From the NCBI RefSeq assembly GCF_001522545.3, contig NC_031769.1:70697814-70761813 (forward strand): a stretch of DNA of 64,000 nt. The letters are read 5' to 3'. Below, piece by piece: positions 26,984-38,932 of the stretch. Source of the DNA: Parus major (taxonomy: Eukaryota > Chordata > Aves > Passeriformes > Paridae). The position numbers and the translations under genes are program-made. Every line of letters starts with the position of its first letter. Position 1 is the stretch's first letter. Under the pieces are notes generated by a model. It made no database searches, was not told the origin of the DNA, and saw only the letters and a list, made by a program, of their open reading frames with translations.

Positions 26984-29450
26984 TCTATTTCCTCCATTTG
27001 ACTTGATCTTCTACTATATCTTTTATTAATTTTTTTTATCTTACCTGAGCTGGGTAATTTAGAGCTGGAAATTTTCCACTTTTGCCAAAACATTACCAGA
27101 ATCAGACTGGATGTTTTCTGGATCTAAAGCATTGATTTAGACACCATGTTAAATAGATGTAACAACCAATCCAACTGTATTTAGAAAGTTATTAGACTGT
27201 TTCCTATATTAACATATGCACACATAAATTATTTTTCATTTCATGGCCAGCAAAATGAGAAGTTTATAAATCACATTTATTAGACACTTCTATAGCCTCA
27301 AGTTGATGGGCACAAATTCAATTTTATGTTAACTTGCTTGAGCAGTTAGCGCACAATTAAGATCCTGAAGAATTAGACTGGTGGTAATAACAACATATGA
27401 GAATTTGATCTAAATCTTGGGATTTAACAGCGGTCTGTGAATGAGTTTGTATGCAGCTTATCACCACTGGAAACCAGCTCGATATAGTAAAACCAGATCA
27501 GAAGGAAAAATGAGTTAGACACTGGATAAATGAAACATTTTTACTTTCCTATTTATTCATGCAGTTTCTAATCTACTGAATTTCAGTTAAAAATTTTGCT
27601 TCATGAAACAACTAAACAAATACTCCTACATATATTTAGTACCTTAAACATCTTTGCAGACTGTGAATGAACCTAAAGAGACTAAATGAGGAAGTCTTTG
27701 TTATTGTAGCTGTGATTGTTTTATGATCCAGCATTTAAATATTCAGATTAATGAGTAAATACAGAAATACTGAAATACCAAAATACTGAAATACAGAAAT
27801 GTTTGTCAGAGAAAGAGAACAACTTTGAAATTCAGTGTTTACTTTTCTAAGTTCCCTTTTTAACTGAAGGCAATGGTTTTGGACATCTTACAGGTAAGAA
27901 AAGTGTATTTTAATTCTAATAATAAATTGTTGATAATGAGGCACAAATAAAAGTATTAATTAAAAAAATATACATAAACCTTGATCCACAGTATGCTTCC
28001 ATTATTCTTTATTCTTGGGTTAACTCATAAATATAGTATTAAAAAAAAGGTCCTAAATATAACCTTGTTCTGTATTTTTTTTCTTTCCAGCTGCAGCACA
28101 ATTGTGGGTCTCTGATTGACACATTGATTTATTCCCAGCAAGGGTCTTATAATTAATGTGACCTTTTGATAAGGTGGGAGATATGGGGTGAGACAAGTGC
28201 TCTCAGGAGAGCTATTAGCAACTTCTGAGCAATTGCTAATATTAGAGAGTTATCTTTTTTTAATACAGTTTGGAAGATAATTGACAAACCATGATAATGA
28301 GTATGTATAGGGAAGGAAGGAGAGTATAAAAGAGGTGCAAGAACTGTTAATTACTCAAAAAGAGGTGAGATTTCACTACTGGATAAACTGTGCACTTTGG
28401 GCTATGGGCTATTGCAATTAACAACTCCAATAAAGTGGAAAGAAATAAATAGTGGGTCTATATGGTCCAGAAGAAAAAAGAGTAAAAAACTTCATCTATC
28501 TTAAGAAGCCTTAACTCTGTGCCTTTACATAGCATAGCAGGTGGTTTTATTTCTTCTCATCAGATGGTATTTGTACCAAGGGAGTTTTCTCATTTCCCTT
28601 CCCATCTGGTTCTGCACAAAATGATATAACATAATACTAAGATGACAAAGTTCCACTAATGTCATTTGAATACTAGTTGTATAACTAACCTTTTATTTCA
28701 TAATCAAGATCCAGTAACCTAGCATGACAACAAAACAAGAATCTGATCATTTTTGAAACAAAGGGTAGAGATTAAATTGACCTATCAATAATCAAAATCT
28801 GTGACTTTGCATTCAAAAGGATAAGACAATAAAAAGAAACTTGTATATGTAATGGATATGCATATGTATATTATATATACATATTTAAAAATGCTTTGCT
28901 TACAATTAACAGAAATATATATGTATCTAGAATGTGAATTATCTCAGTGTGTGCAGAACAGCAGAAAAGCCTGTGGGAGCAAAAGTGAAATGCAAGCAAA
29001 TGGAGAAAAATGGTTCCAATCCTGAATGAAACAGTATGCTAAGACTCTAGCTGTGACAAAATTGATAATCTAAAACAAAGACTAAAAACCTTCCACTCTC
29101 CATTGTGTATGGCTTTTTGAATGTTCTGACTGCCTATGCAGAACTTATTTTCTCATTTGCATGTTACAGTCTATACCCCAAAGGAAATCATTGGACAAAA
29201 CTTGTCTTTTTTATTTAACACATCATGATAAAATTATGAGATTGAAGGAGCAGCAGAATTTTTTAACAGTTTTTCAACACTAACTTTGCCAGACGTGGTG
29301 TGCAGCCAGTAGCAAGAGGCAGTAGATTGATAATACACCAGAAATTATCTGGGAAAAAATTATCTTGAGCAGTGAGGCTTTATGGAGTTGTATGCAAAGC
29401 TTAGCCAAAAGAGGATGAAGTAAGGAAAATTTAATGGCAGATAACACTTA
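26984..29450. other. Gene-free DNA with a possible regulatory patch
   Basis: No gene supported. A degenerate repeat of AAATAC(T/A)G-type units lies at about 27757-27800. At 28091 a good 3' splice-site-like tract (TTTTTTTTCTTTCCAG) precedes 21 open codons and then TAA at 28154-28156; this is recorded as a weak lead only. A TA-rich inverted repeat lies at 28862-28884 (10-bp arms, 3-nt loop). Confidence 0.45.
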
Positions 29451-29894
29451 TGATGCCTTGATAGGCTGACCTAGAGCAGAGACTAGAGAGAACTAAGAGA
29501 ATAAAGCACGTATTTATTAAAAGGCCTTAAAGGATACACCTTGGGCAGTACAAGAGCCCAAGATGGACCCAAAATAGTCACAAAATGGATGATAGGTCAT
29601 GAAGTCTCACACTTTTGTAAATTTTGGTTCATCTGCATATTGGGGTTAATTGTCCAATTACATCTTCATGTTATGAAGCTCCATTCTCCTTGTTTGCTCT
29701 CTTCAGTTCTCTGTTGTTTATGCTTTTTAGGCCTGAAGCCTGTAAAAATTGTCTTTGGCCTCAAGCTGGAAAAGGATGTTTTTTGTCTACCTACCCTGTG
29801 AAGAAAACCTACTAACACTTAATATGAAGCTCAGAGCTACACACCTAGGCAGCACAGAATATGAAAAATATGAAAGCTAAAACTTAAGGCACCA
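29451..29894 (-). mobile_element. LTR of an avian endogenous retrovirus, reverse orientation
   Basis: I recognise this block as an LTR repeat common in bird genomes, read on the - strand. The + strand shows TATTTATTAAAAGGCCTTAA (about 29511), ACCCAAAATAGTCACAAAAT (about 29569), TCATCTGCATATTGGGGTTA (about 29629) and a region ending near AAGGCACCA. On the - strand an AATAAA polyadenylation signal lies at 29513-29518 and a weakened TATA-like stretch near 29611-29622. Ends are approximate and no clean target duplication is visible. No internal viral genes flank it, so it is probably a solo LTR. The 86- and 63-codon frames inside it are not genes. Family and class not assigned. Confidence 0.6.
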
Positions 29895-31153
29895 CGTCAC
29901 TAGACAGAATAAACTCTCTGATAATTTCAGCACCCATAAAGGAAGACTGATTCTTAAGAATCTCTGATTAATACTTTCATTTTGAAATTATTTGGCAGAC
30001 TGCACTGAATTTCTGCCATTTCAGAAAATTAAAATTGAAGTCATTCTCATAAGTTAAAAGTAGCTGTACAGAAACAATTAGTATTTCTCTGTAAGGCATC
30101 ATTTTACTCTTCAATATTTTAACTAGAGGTTTTAGTCCTTGTGCATTTTTTTTTACCTACTAACACCTTTTCTTTTTACTGAAATACTTTTGAACAAGAT
30201 GGCTGTCATGATGAAAATAAGGACAGAAAGGGCAAATGGGAAAAGAGACAGCATAACTATTGTGAAATTATTGATTTCTAAAAATCTCAACCTGAGCCTT
30301 TCATAATCTTCTATAACAAGATCTTTTAATAATCCGTTTTTTAGCCTACCTCATCACCTCTCCTCTCCCCACACAATCTCCTTTTCTTAATGTCTTATTT
30401 AGAGAAAGTAAGGCTGCATCCATCAACGCTAACTCAAACTGGTTGCTACAATTCCAGCCCTCTGGAATAGGTAAGGTATTTATCAATTGATTATTGAGGT
30501 GTCAGCTTTGCACCCAGAATACTAAGTTAAAGAAATGCAACAACAGGCAAGAGTTTGAGGAGAACAGCTAAGAAATCTATCAGGGATGCGATCATCTGCC
30601 TTTGAGCAAAATCCTAGAGATGAATGAATCTATGTACCCCCATCATGCAGATACAAGGGAGCACAGCAAAACACTCTACTTGCCTTGAAAGCAGGCAATT
30701 AACATCAGTGCTTCCAAGCAGCCTTTTTCAGCAGAACATGAAAGTGGTCATGTGCCATGCTGAATCATTATTCCTTTTAACTGCTAGTCATCATTGCACG
30801 CTGGAATGCTGCATCCAAATGCAGCACCAGAGATGGGATTAGTACATGGTAAAATGCCAAATTCAGACACTAATGTGGCCTGCCAGCAGTCGTGTCATGC
30901 ATGTCCTTTGCAAGTAAACAGTAATGTCAATCTGTGGCAGGAAAAAACCTGTGAAACAGAGCTGTGATTTTTCTGCATTTTATGTGTCTTGTTTCTCTTC
31001 TGCATCATCATCAGTAGCTGTTTTCCTTGAGAATTTTTTTTTTTTAATTTTAAACCAAGTGAAAAAAATGTTATCGGTCCTTACTTATCACCACATGAAA
31101 GCCTGAACATATTTTCATTGCATGTTAGTTTTTCTGTAGAAAGCTAACACACA

Positions 31154-31175
31154 CTTCCCAAGTGGACTTGGGAAG
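31154..31175. repeat. Inverted repeat, 10-bp arms, 2-nt loop
   Basis: CTTCCCAAGT (31154-31163) and ACTTGGGAAG (31166-31175) are exact reverse complements around GG. It is short and could arise by chance in 64 kb. Confidence 0.85.
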
Positions 31176-32373
31176 AAGAAATAGCTGAGCATTTCTGAGT
31201 GTTTTCATATTTTTCTTACTTTCTCAATATTGAAGCCCATTTTACATGTCAATAAATTAAAATAATTTCCCCCTGATGTTGAGTGGTAGGAGATCTCATT
31301 ATATTTATCTTGACCCACAGTCTTTTCTATCTTTTTTCCCCTCAGTGCTATTGGGGGTGGGCAGAGGAAGTCAGCAGCTGGATGAGCATCTGGCAGCCAG
31401 CAAAGATAAACCCACTACTGTAATGCCACTACAGGCATTAACTAAAAATTATGCAAAAACATCCCCAAATGTGTACAAATAGGTATTTAAACATCACTAT
31501 TTTTAGATGCTTTCCTTTTTATTTTTTTTTCTAGGCTGGATGCTTGATTATTGCACTTCCTCCTGTGTGGAACATTTATTTGGTGCACATTGTATTAATA
31601 CAAAAAATCTTTCTTGGACCCTTTTTCCCTTTGTTTGTCTCTGAGATGAGCCTCATTTAGATATCACTTCCTTCTCACAAAACTTCCTTAAGTTTCATCC
31701 TCCTCCTCTACATGAGTGCTAAGAAGCAGGGGATGGTGAACACCTCTGCTAAACTCAGCAAGCTGATGTAATGTGCACAGAGTGCAGCTGGAGCCACAAA
31801 TGGTGAACAGTTAGCACGAGCTCCAGAGACCTTGATGTATGTGCTCCAGATCAGAGTCATCACTCATGGACACTGAAAAGGGCCCAAACCACCAAAATAT
31901 AAATCAATGCATAACAGCAATAAACAACTGCTAATGCATCACCAGTGGCTCCTGGAGTCTTGCAGAGAACAAATCACAGAGACATTATATGTTGCTGAAA
32001 CCACTGTGTGAAACAAAGTTGTGCCTGTTTGCAGTCACATGTACATGTGCTGCATTAATAAAGGGGAGGGGGCTTTTCTCTTCTTTAATGCCTTAATTAC
32101 TTTGCTTTCAGTATTAGCTTTTGCAGGGAATAAAGTCTGCATCACTTGATGCTTATCATTCTGCATTATATATACATGTGTACATTATGTGTATGTATTG
32201 AGCACTTATATAGAAGTCAGTGAAATAGTGAAATAACTTGCTTAGATGAGACCTACAAGTGTCCTGTCTACAATGTAAACAAAAAATCCAAACCAAAATA
32301 AAAAATAAAAAATAAAAAAATAAAGAAAAGGGCAAAGACAAAAGAGCAAAGTTTTAAGAGGAATAGTGTGTGT

Positions 32374-32546
32374 CACTGCTGCTCATTAGCCCTGCTGAGG
32401 AGTGCCCTGCCAGCACAGCCATTTTGCTGTTGGCGTTCATGTGCTGCTGTGCCGTGCTGAGGCTGCAGCCTGCTCGCAGCCAGCTGGGGACTCCTTGGGC
32501 TGTGCTCTGCTGCACAGTGTAGATGTACCCTCAGGGTGTGGGCTGC
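32374..32546. other. Local G+C-rich patch
   Basis: About 170 bases rich in CTG and CAG words, with several CpGs, in otherwise A+T-rich DNA. It follows an A-rich low-complexity stretch. It contains the 10-bp palindrome GGCTGCAGCC (32461-32470). No open frame of note. It could be an old repeat remnant, or regulatory; I do not recognise it. Confidence 0.5.
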
Positions 32547-34568
32547 TTATTCACATTTCCTAATAAGTGCTAATCCACTAATAACCAACCACTCCTGCAA
32601 TTGTTCCAGAGCAAGCAGTGCACATCCATTCTGCAATATGCTTTCTCCCAATTTACCCCATGGCACTCCTAGATGTATCAAAATCTAGTCAAAGCAGAAT
32701 AACAGAACATACTAGAAAAGAGAAAGATTAGGAAGATTTTGGGTTCTTTTTTTCTCAGTGTTTTCTTCCTTCTGCCTTAAATGTTTATTTGCAAAAATTA
32801 CATTGCACTATATTTGTGTGAGTACATTCACCAATAAAAATATTCCACTGAATACTGAGCAAAATTAAAATACATAACAGCAGAAGAGGGCAGGTGAAAA
32901 GACCAAAAGAAAACAACTCCTGACCCTTAACTCAATTCATGTTTCTTGAATCCACAGCAATTATATTATCGTGCTAACACCATTGTCATTAGTAATAATA
33001 AGAAAACTGCTCTATTTAAAGATCATAAGGCATGCACTACGAATGCATGAGAATAAGATTCCTAGGGGATTAATGATTTTAGTTCCTAATATGCAACACA
33101 ATTAAAAGGTACTCTCTAGAAATGGGAGACTCACCCTTTTAAAAAAAAAAAGCAAGAAAGAAATATAAAAGTAAATTTAGAATATTCAGCTGCAGAAAAT
33201 AAGGTTTAAAGCTTTTATGGAAAAGGCTACAGCTTTCTGTCATAGATGGTATATTTCAAACACAAGGAAAGTGGGACATGGAAAGAGAGATCATCAGAGT
33301 TCTATTCCTCCCCATCCTGCCAAGAATATCAACATCTCCTAAAAAAGTATTCGCTTATTCTTAAAAGGCCCTGCACAGCAGTAGCAGTATTAAACTCTTA
33401 AGACTGAGAGAAAAACATGCAGACTCAAGAGGAAATAGAAGAATGTCATTTGATAATTGCTTGTCACTTCCAGAATACTTTCAAATAGAAAAAGAAAGGG
33501 GAGAATGCATTAGGCTCCCAGAATTGTAGGAGACACCAATGAGTTTTTTACACAAGCTTTTTTCCATTCATAATGAGTAACATACCAATTTCTATGTCTA
33601 AAACGCCAGCATCAGACTATTTTATTATTGCAAAAACAGAAAAGGGGTAAAAAGGGGAAGAGATCACAGAAGAATGTCAAAGGCTTTAAAAGTTTGAGAT
33701 GGCAGGAAAAAAGATAATAAAGAAGACTTGACAGCATATGATAAGGAAGGGGGTAAAAACCAACAAAATATGCGTAAAATCTATCTCTATTTACAGTTAA
33801 GGGCTACAGCTCTCTTATAAGCACCTGAGCAGCCTGTCCCTCATCTGTGAAACACTGTACAGAGCTTCAGAGACTAAAGCATTAGGAAATTTTCCATGGA
33901 GGATTGTTACCTCACAGCACATAAAGATCCCTAGAAGGAAAATGTAGGATTTGAAAGAAGATAGAAGGGGGTAGGATATTTGAATCTTTTGCTTTGTAGG
34001 TAGGGAACATTCAAAGACTCCTTACGTATCCACAGTCATGAGCCTTTCACACCAGCATCAAGAGAAAAATCTTAAACTGTTACTCATTTGCAGCAAAACT
34101 TATTCAAGGCTCATTTTGAAGTATTTTCAAAGTATCTTGCTCCAACAGACCTCATGTTTCAGACATGAAAGCTCTGCCTTTTCTCCCCCCTTGCAATCAC
34201 GTATTTGAAAAGGCTGTCACCACCTGGGTATATTGCTCTCCCTCCCACCCCTTTCTGCTCCAATGAACTTATAAATGCATCACTGAGAAACAAGTGCTGT
34301 GATGTCAGGCTGAGTCTGTTATCTTGAATAGGGTGGAGAAGATATCTTAGTGTTTTTCAAAGAGAGATGTCACTACTCCTCCCAGATCTCATCACCTCAC
34401 AACTTGTGACAGGATGTGCAAAGTCCAAAGCTGAAATGGTTAATAACACAAAATTTACTCTGAAACACAAACACAGGCAAATTCCACTTTCTGAGAACAT
34501 CCTTAAACGCTTTCCTGGCAAGCTCAGAAAAACACCATGACATATTCTTTTGTTCTCAGGATAACCAG

Positions 34569-34604
34569 CTTCTGCTAGCGGTAAGGACTTTCTGCTAGCA
34601 GAAG
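34569..34604. repeat. Inverted repeat, 11-bp arms
   Basis: CTTCTGCTAGC (34569-34579) pairs with GCTAGCAGAAG (34594-34604). TTCTGCTAGC also occurs as a direct repeat, and TTCTGCTAGCAGAA (34590-34603) is itself a perfect palindrome. A 14-nt spacer separates the outer arms. Confidence 0.85.
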
Positions 34605-36532
34605 GGGACTTTGTTGGTGGGAAATGGAGCATACATAGGCAGGAATGCATTCTCCCTCACAGTGTCTCTCGAAGTCTCTAGTGTCACTTAGATATTTTTA
34701 ACAAGCTGTATTCAGGAGGCAGGCTTAGTAGGTCAGGCTTAATAATGTGGCACATAATTAGGAACTGTTAAGGTTATATTAGAGTATTCCTCTTCATAGG
34801 ATTCTTATGACCCTCTAATTACATTCTCGCTTGAATGAATTTTAAGAAAAATAATTTCTGTATTCTGCTGCATACCTATATAATACAGTGTTCTGATTCA
34901 TTAAAAGTACTGTGTTAGCTTTTGGCACAGGACCATGCAATTCTTCCAGCTTTTAAAAACAGAAGAATGTATGAAAGAAAACTTGGCTAAAAAGGATCTA
35001 AAGGCAACATTCGGTTGCAGTCCAAAAATATGGAAATTCTAAGGTTATGGTACTTGTTAAGGAATTAATTTACAACCCAGGACAAGAAAGACAAACACAT
35101 GAAACATCTTGGTTTACTTTCATGTCCCATTGAAGAAGTAGTGAAGAATACAAGCAGAGATACCTGAGCAAACTGCTTACCAGCCAGCCAGCTAAAGCCC
35201 ATCCAGTCTAGTTGTAACACATGGCACTGTGACCACATTAATGATGCTTTGGATCAAAACTACAGAGTTTATTGCACTATGTGGACATGCTGTCTTTGAT
35301 CTCCTCTATTTTGAAGTGGCTTCTAACTTTGTTACACACCGGTGTACCACGCAGGAAAGTCACTGAAAAACAATAACAAAACCATTCAAGACACTACAGC
35401 AGAACAAAATGCACTTGCTTTTTGGCAAATTCTGTCTAGTTTTTGCTTCTTTCTTGCAATGTTCTCTCCCTGTGCTCTTAAATTCTGTTCTCTACACTCT
35501 CTGAGACTTTCTAGGCAATCTGAGAGATACCTGGAATGCAGTAGCATAACTTCCTAAGCAGGCAATAGAAAACCCTACCAGAGTGGATGCGATACGGAAT
35601 GTCATGGTCACCAACACAAGTGAGCTAATGGATGACATCGACACTAGGGGTGGCTTGTGTTGCAGTTGTCATGCGCTGGTGGAATTCACAGTCTTGAGGG
35701 ATATGGGCCAGGTGAAAAGTAAAGTCAGGAGCCTGAATTTTAAGAAAGCAAAATTTCAGCTTTTTAAGGGGTTACTCAATAAGACCCTCAGGGAAACTGC
35801 CCTCAGGGGAAAGGGAGAAGAAAGGAGCTGGCAAACACCTAAGGATGCTTTCTATAAGGTGGAAGAGCTCTTGATCTTACATGTAAGAAGTCAAGAAAGG
35901 AAGACAAATTAGTATGGCTAAATTGAGACCTCCTGGTCAAACTTCAGGGCAATAGATAAATGCAAAGACAGCTGAAGCAGTAATCCTACGAATAATGTAG
36001 GGATACTGCCCAGTTTTGTACAGATGGTATCAGGAAGGCTGAAGTGCAGCTGAAGGTGAGCTTGGCAGGGGATGCAGAGAATGATAATAATGGCTCCTAT
36101 AGGTATAGACCCTCTGAGTGTAAGGACACATCAGATTTTAAGCCACCTCAAAAACCTCAATACATATAAGCCTATGGAACCCAATGTGATACATCCCAGA
36201 ACCTTAAGGGAATTGGCTGTAGTTGCCAAACCACTCTTGGTGATATTTTAAGGGCCACAGCCATTATGTGAAGTCCCAGTGATGTTAAAAAGGGAAACAT
36301 TTCACTCCTTTTTAAAAAAAGGTAGAAAGGAGGACCCCAGGAATTACCAGCCTATCAGCCTCTCCTCTGTGTGTGTGAAGATCATGGAACAGAACTTCCT
36401 AGAAGCCATGCTAAAACAGATGGAGGACAGGGAGGTGATTCGAGAGAGCCAGCAGAGTTACACCATGGTCAAATCCTGCCTGACCAACTTAGCAGCCTTC
36501 TATGATGGAATGTCTGCATCAGATGACAAGGG

Positions 36533-36588
36533 AATCATAGAATCATTTAGGTTGGAAAAGACCTTTTGAGATTATTGATTCCAAAAAA
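36533..36588 (-). mobile_element. Very short CR1 3' tail nested in antisense
   Basis: AATCATAGAATCATTTAGGT (36536-36555) and the following TTGGAAAAGACCTTTTGAGA are the reverse complement of a CR1 3' terminus (...tccaacctaaatgattctatgatt). It sits between GACAAGGG and the continuation of the host RT (TTAATCTGTCTGGACTTCAG), so it was inserted into the older + strand copy. Only about 55 bases were copied, an extreme 5' truncation. Confidence 0.75.
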
Positions 36589-37346
36589 AACTATTGATTT
36601 AATCTGTCTGGACTTCAGTAAGACCTTTGTTCATCTCTAAACTTTGTTCTCTCTAAACTGGAGATATATGGATTTGATTTATGGATTATTCAGCAGATAA
36701 GGAATAGAATGGTTGATCTTTCTCAGAGACTTATGGTTTAGTGTCCAAGTGATGGGTAGCATTCCTCAGAAGTTGGTGTAGGGACTGGCACTGATTAACA
36801 TCTTCATCAATGACAGAGGGATTGAGTGCACTCTCAGCAAGTTTGCAGATGACACCAAGATGAGTGGTGTGACATGCCTGAGGGATGGGATGCCATTCAG
36901 AGTGACCTGGATAAGTTCTTAAGTAAAATATAGCCTATGGGAACTTTGTGAGGTTCAACAGGGCCAAATGTAAGATCCTTCACATTCAGAATATTCAGTA
37001 TCAATAATGTGGGATGAAGAAGCTAGGGAAGACTTGGGGTTTCTGGAGGATAAGAAGCTAGACAGAGGCCACCAATATGTGCTGGAATCCCAAAAAGCTG
37101 TCTGTATCCTGAGCTGCATTGAAAGAGCAGCGTGGCCAGCAGAGCAAGGGGTGTGATTCTTTCCCTCTGCTCTGCTCTGGTGAGACCCCACCTGAAATAC
37201 CACTTGCAGCTCCAGGGCCCCCAAGAAGGAGGTGGACCTATTTGAGCAAGTCCAGAGGAGGGCCACAAAGATGGTGAGTGGGCTGGAGAAATACGCCTAT
37301 GCAGACAGGTTGAGAGAGTTTGGGTTGTTCAACCTGGGGAAGAAAA

Positions 37347-37374
37347 GGCTGAAAGGAGAAGGCTGAAAGGAGAA
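37347..37374. repeat. 14-bp tandem duplication within CR1
   Basis: GGCTGAAAGGAGAA occurs twice in a row (37347-37360, 37361-37374). The corresponding site in other CR1 copies has one such unit, so this arose after insertion. Confidence 0.85.
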
Positions 37375-38812
37375 TTTTTTGCAGCCTTTTAGTACTTAAA
37401 GAAGGTCTATGTGAATGATGAGACAGATTTTTTAGTTGTACCTGCTGTGATATGATGAGAGGTGTGCCTTTACATTAAAAAAGGTAGATTCACACTTGTT
37501 CTAGTCTGCTCAGTGTAGGGGAGTTTGGACTAGATGACCTTTAAAGGTCTCTTCCAGGTTAAACTGTTCTATGATTCTGTGGTGCTAATCAAGTCACAGA
37601 GTTAGTTCATCATTATTGACTCTTCCCACCTCTTACCAACACGCTCAGGCTGAAGCACAGTTTGTGCCCAGAAAGGCTCAGCTGGTCCCACAGAACTGAG
37701 CAGCCTCTGCCTCCAACCAAGATTTCAGCTGGCCAGACTCTCCTCTTTAAAGGAAGAGAAGTTCTCTGACTGAGAACAAATAGACAAGTGCCAACCACCA
37801 CCCCACAATATATGAAATATTGAAGATATTGTTCAGAGTCCCACAGGAATATTACCCTAGAAGCTTTACTGACAGATTATCAAGAGTGAAGGTGAGAGAA
37901 GTAGTAAGTGTCAAATAGAAAGAGGGTGAGAAGAAATAATCTAACACCCCACAATATTCCCAGAGGTTGATGATAATTGTAAAAGTATAGGGCAAATGAA
38001 TAACAGCATTGTATTAAAAAATGCTAGATCCTCTGAGAACTAAGTGCTTAGATATTGCCTCATAACAGTGATTTCCATTTCTGATCAGCCAACAATTTTT
38101 GCCCTCATTATCTGTTCACTACATTTTTCTAATATGTCATTTTCTACCTTTATATTTGTTCTCACCCTCATAAGATCTTTCCATAAAGGCAATTCCCAGT
38201 CCTTCTTCAAACCTCTCCATGCAAACTTTTCTTGATTTGAAGCTTATAAATATCTTAGCAATGGCTAAATAGGTGGTAGCTGGATTCAGATGATTATACA
38301 AATATTCTCTTTCATTTCTTGTGCTCATCTGTGTCTGACTTTCAAAATTTCTTGTGGCAAGGATAATCTTTTAGAGAGTTTGCAGACTGTTCAGCACAGT
38401 GGGGAAGTAATCTCCAGGCTAGAAAAGCTAGAAAACTTTGCAATGCAAAGAAGATATAAACCACCATCACAGTACCAGGCACTGCTATGCCAAGTTCTGG
38501 CCTCAGCTGCACTCAGTTAGACTGCAGAAGATCCATCGCATCAGCTGGATGTCAGCCACCACACATTATCATCCCACCCTCTGTAAACACCCCTAGAGGT
38601 AATCACTAAGCGTCTGTATGATTATGTGTAGCGAATTCTTTCTCTTTTCTTTGTAACTAATAATCTTGCTACTACTAGCTCCAATTAGATAATCAACAAA
38701 CACATCTCTTACGATTCTTTTTTTTCCTTTTTAGGATTAGAAATTACTAATTCTAGTAAAATTTGCCTTACTGAAAGTACTAAGCCCCATACAGCTGGAA
38801 ATATCATTTTAC

Positions 38813-38932
38813 CAGTCTGATAACATTCATAACCTTTGTAGCAGTCATTCAATTGGTACTGTTTGAAGAGGTTTGCCACCTGAGGATCTGGGTCTATTGC
38901 TGTATTTTGATTTTCTTCCACAGTGTCAACAG
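38813..38932 (-). other. Weak candidate coding exon (120 bp, phase 1-1)
   Basis: On the - strand a pyrimidine-rich tract ending TTTTATTCAG precedes 38932, and a GTAAAA donor-like sequence follows 38813. Between them one frame is open for 39 codons plus split codons at each end, so both introns would be phase 1, as in many extracellular modules. The peptide includes DPDPQVANLFKQYQLNDCYK and two cysteines (ND-C-YKGYE-C-YQT). I do not recognise a protein. Against it: open stretches of this size with AG/GT flanks arise often by chance, a competing acceptor-like tract lies on the + strand at about 38908-38923, and no partner exon is visible. Confidence 0.18.

Larger units (their letters stand above)
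29895..35579. other. Gene-free DNA with a CpG-bearing G+C-rich patch and small inverted repeats
   Basis: No gene recognised. Notable items are a 10-bp-arm inverted repeat at 31154-31175, an (AAATA)-like run at about 32297-32332, a G+C-rich patch at 32374-32546, and an inverted repeat at 34569-34604. Open frames of 60-97 codons have no recognised content. Confidence 0.5.
35580..37582 (+). mobile_element. CR1 LINE, about 2 kb, linker region, RT and 3' UTR
   Basis: This is the longest CR1 copy here. About 35583-35912 is an open stretch matching the CR1 segment between endonuclease and RT (LNFKKAKFQLFKGLL near 35730). The RT begins near 36297 with LKKGRKEDPRNYQPISLSS, the conserved start of the CR1 RT; KSCLTNLAAFYD follows near 36470. 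A foreign 55-bp insert interrupts it at about 36533-36588. The palm motif FADD is intact at 36842-36853. The thumb/C-terminal part and 3' UTR run to TTCTATGATTCTGTG near 37582. Frameshifts, stops, the insert and a 14-bp duplication at 37347-37374 make it non-functional. The usual full element is over 4 kb, so it is 5'-truncated. Confidence 0.9.

Noticed and set aside
26539..27093. 184-codon - strand frame rich in Phe, Leu, Pro and Ser, and + strand Gly/Lys/Arg/Glu frames
   Set aside because: Translations of the purine-rich tandem array and the N gap.
29541..29815. + strand frames of 86 and 63 codons
   Set aside because: Lie wholly inside the reverse-strand LTR.
36955..37268. - strand frames of 103 and 81 codons
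   Set aside because: Antisense of the CR1 3' region.
38908..38923. + strand acceptor-like TTTTGATTTTCTTCCACAG with a 23-codon open run to TAA
   Set aside because: No partner exon or homology; noted only because it overlaps and competes with the - strand exon candidate.
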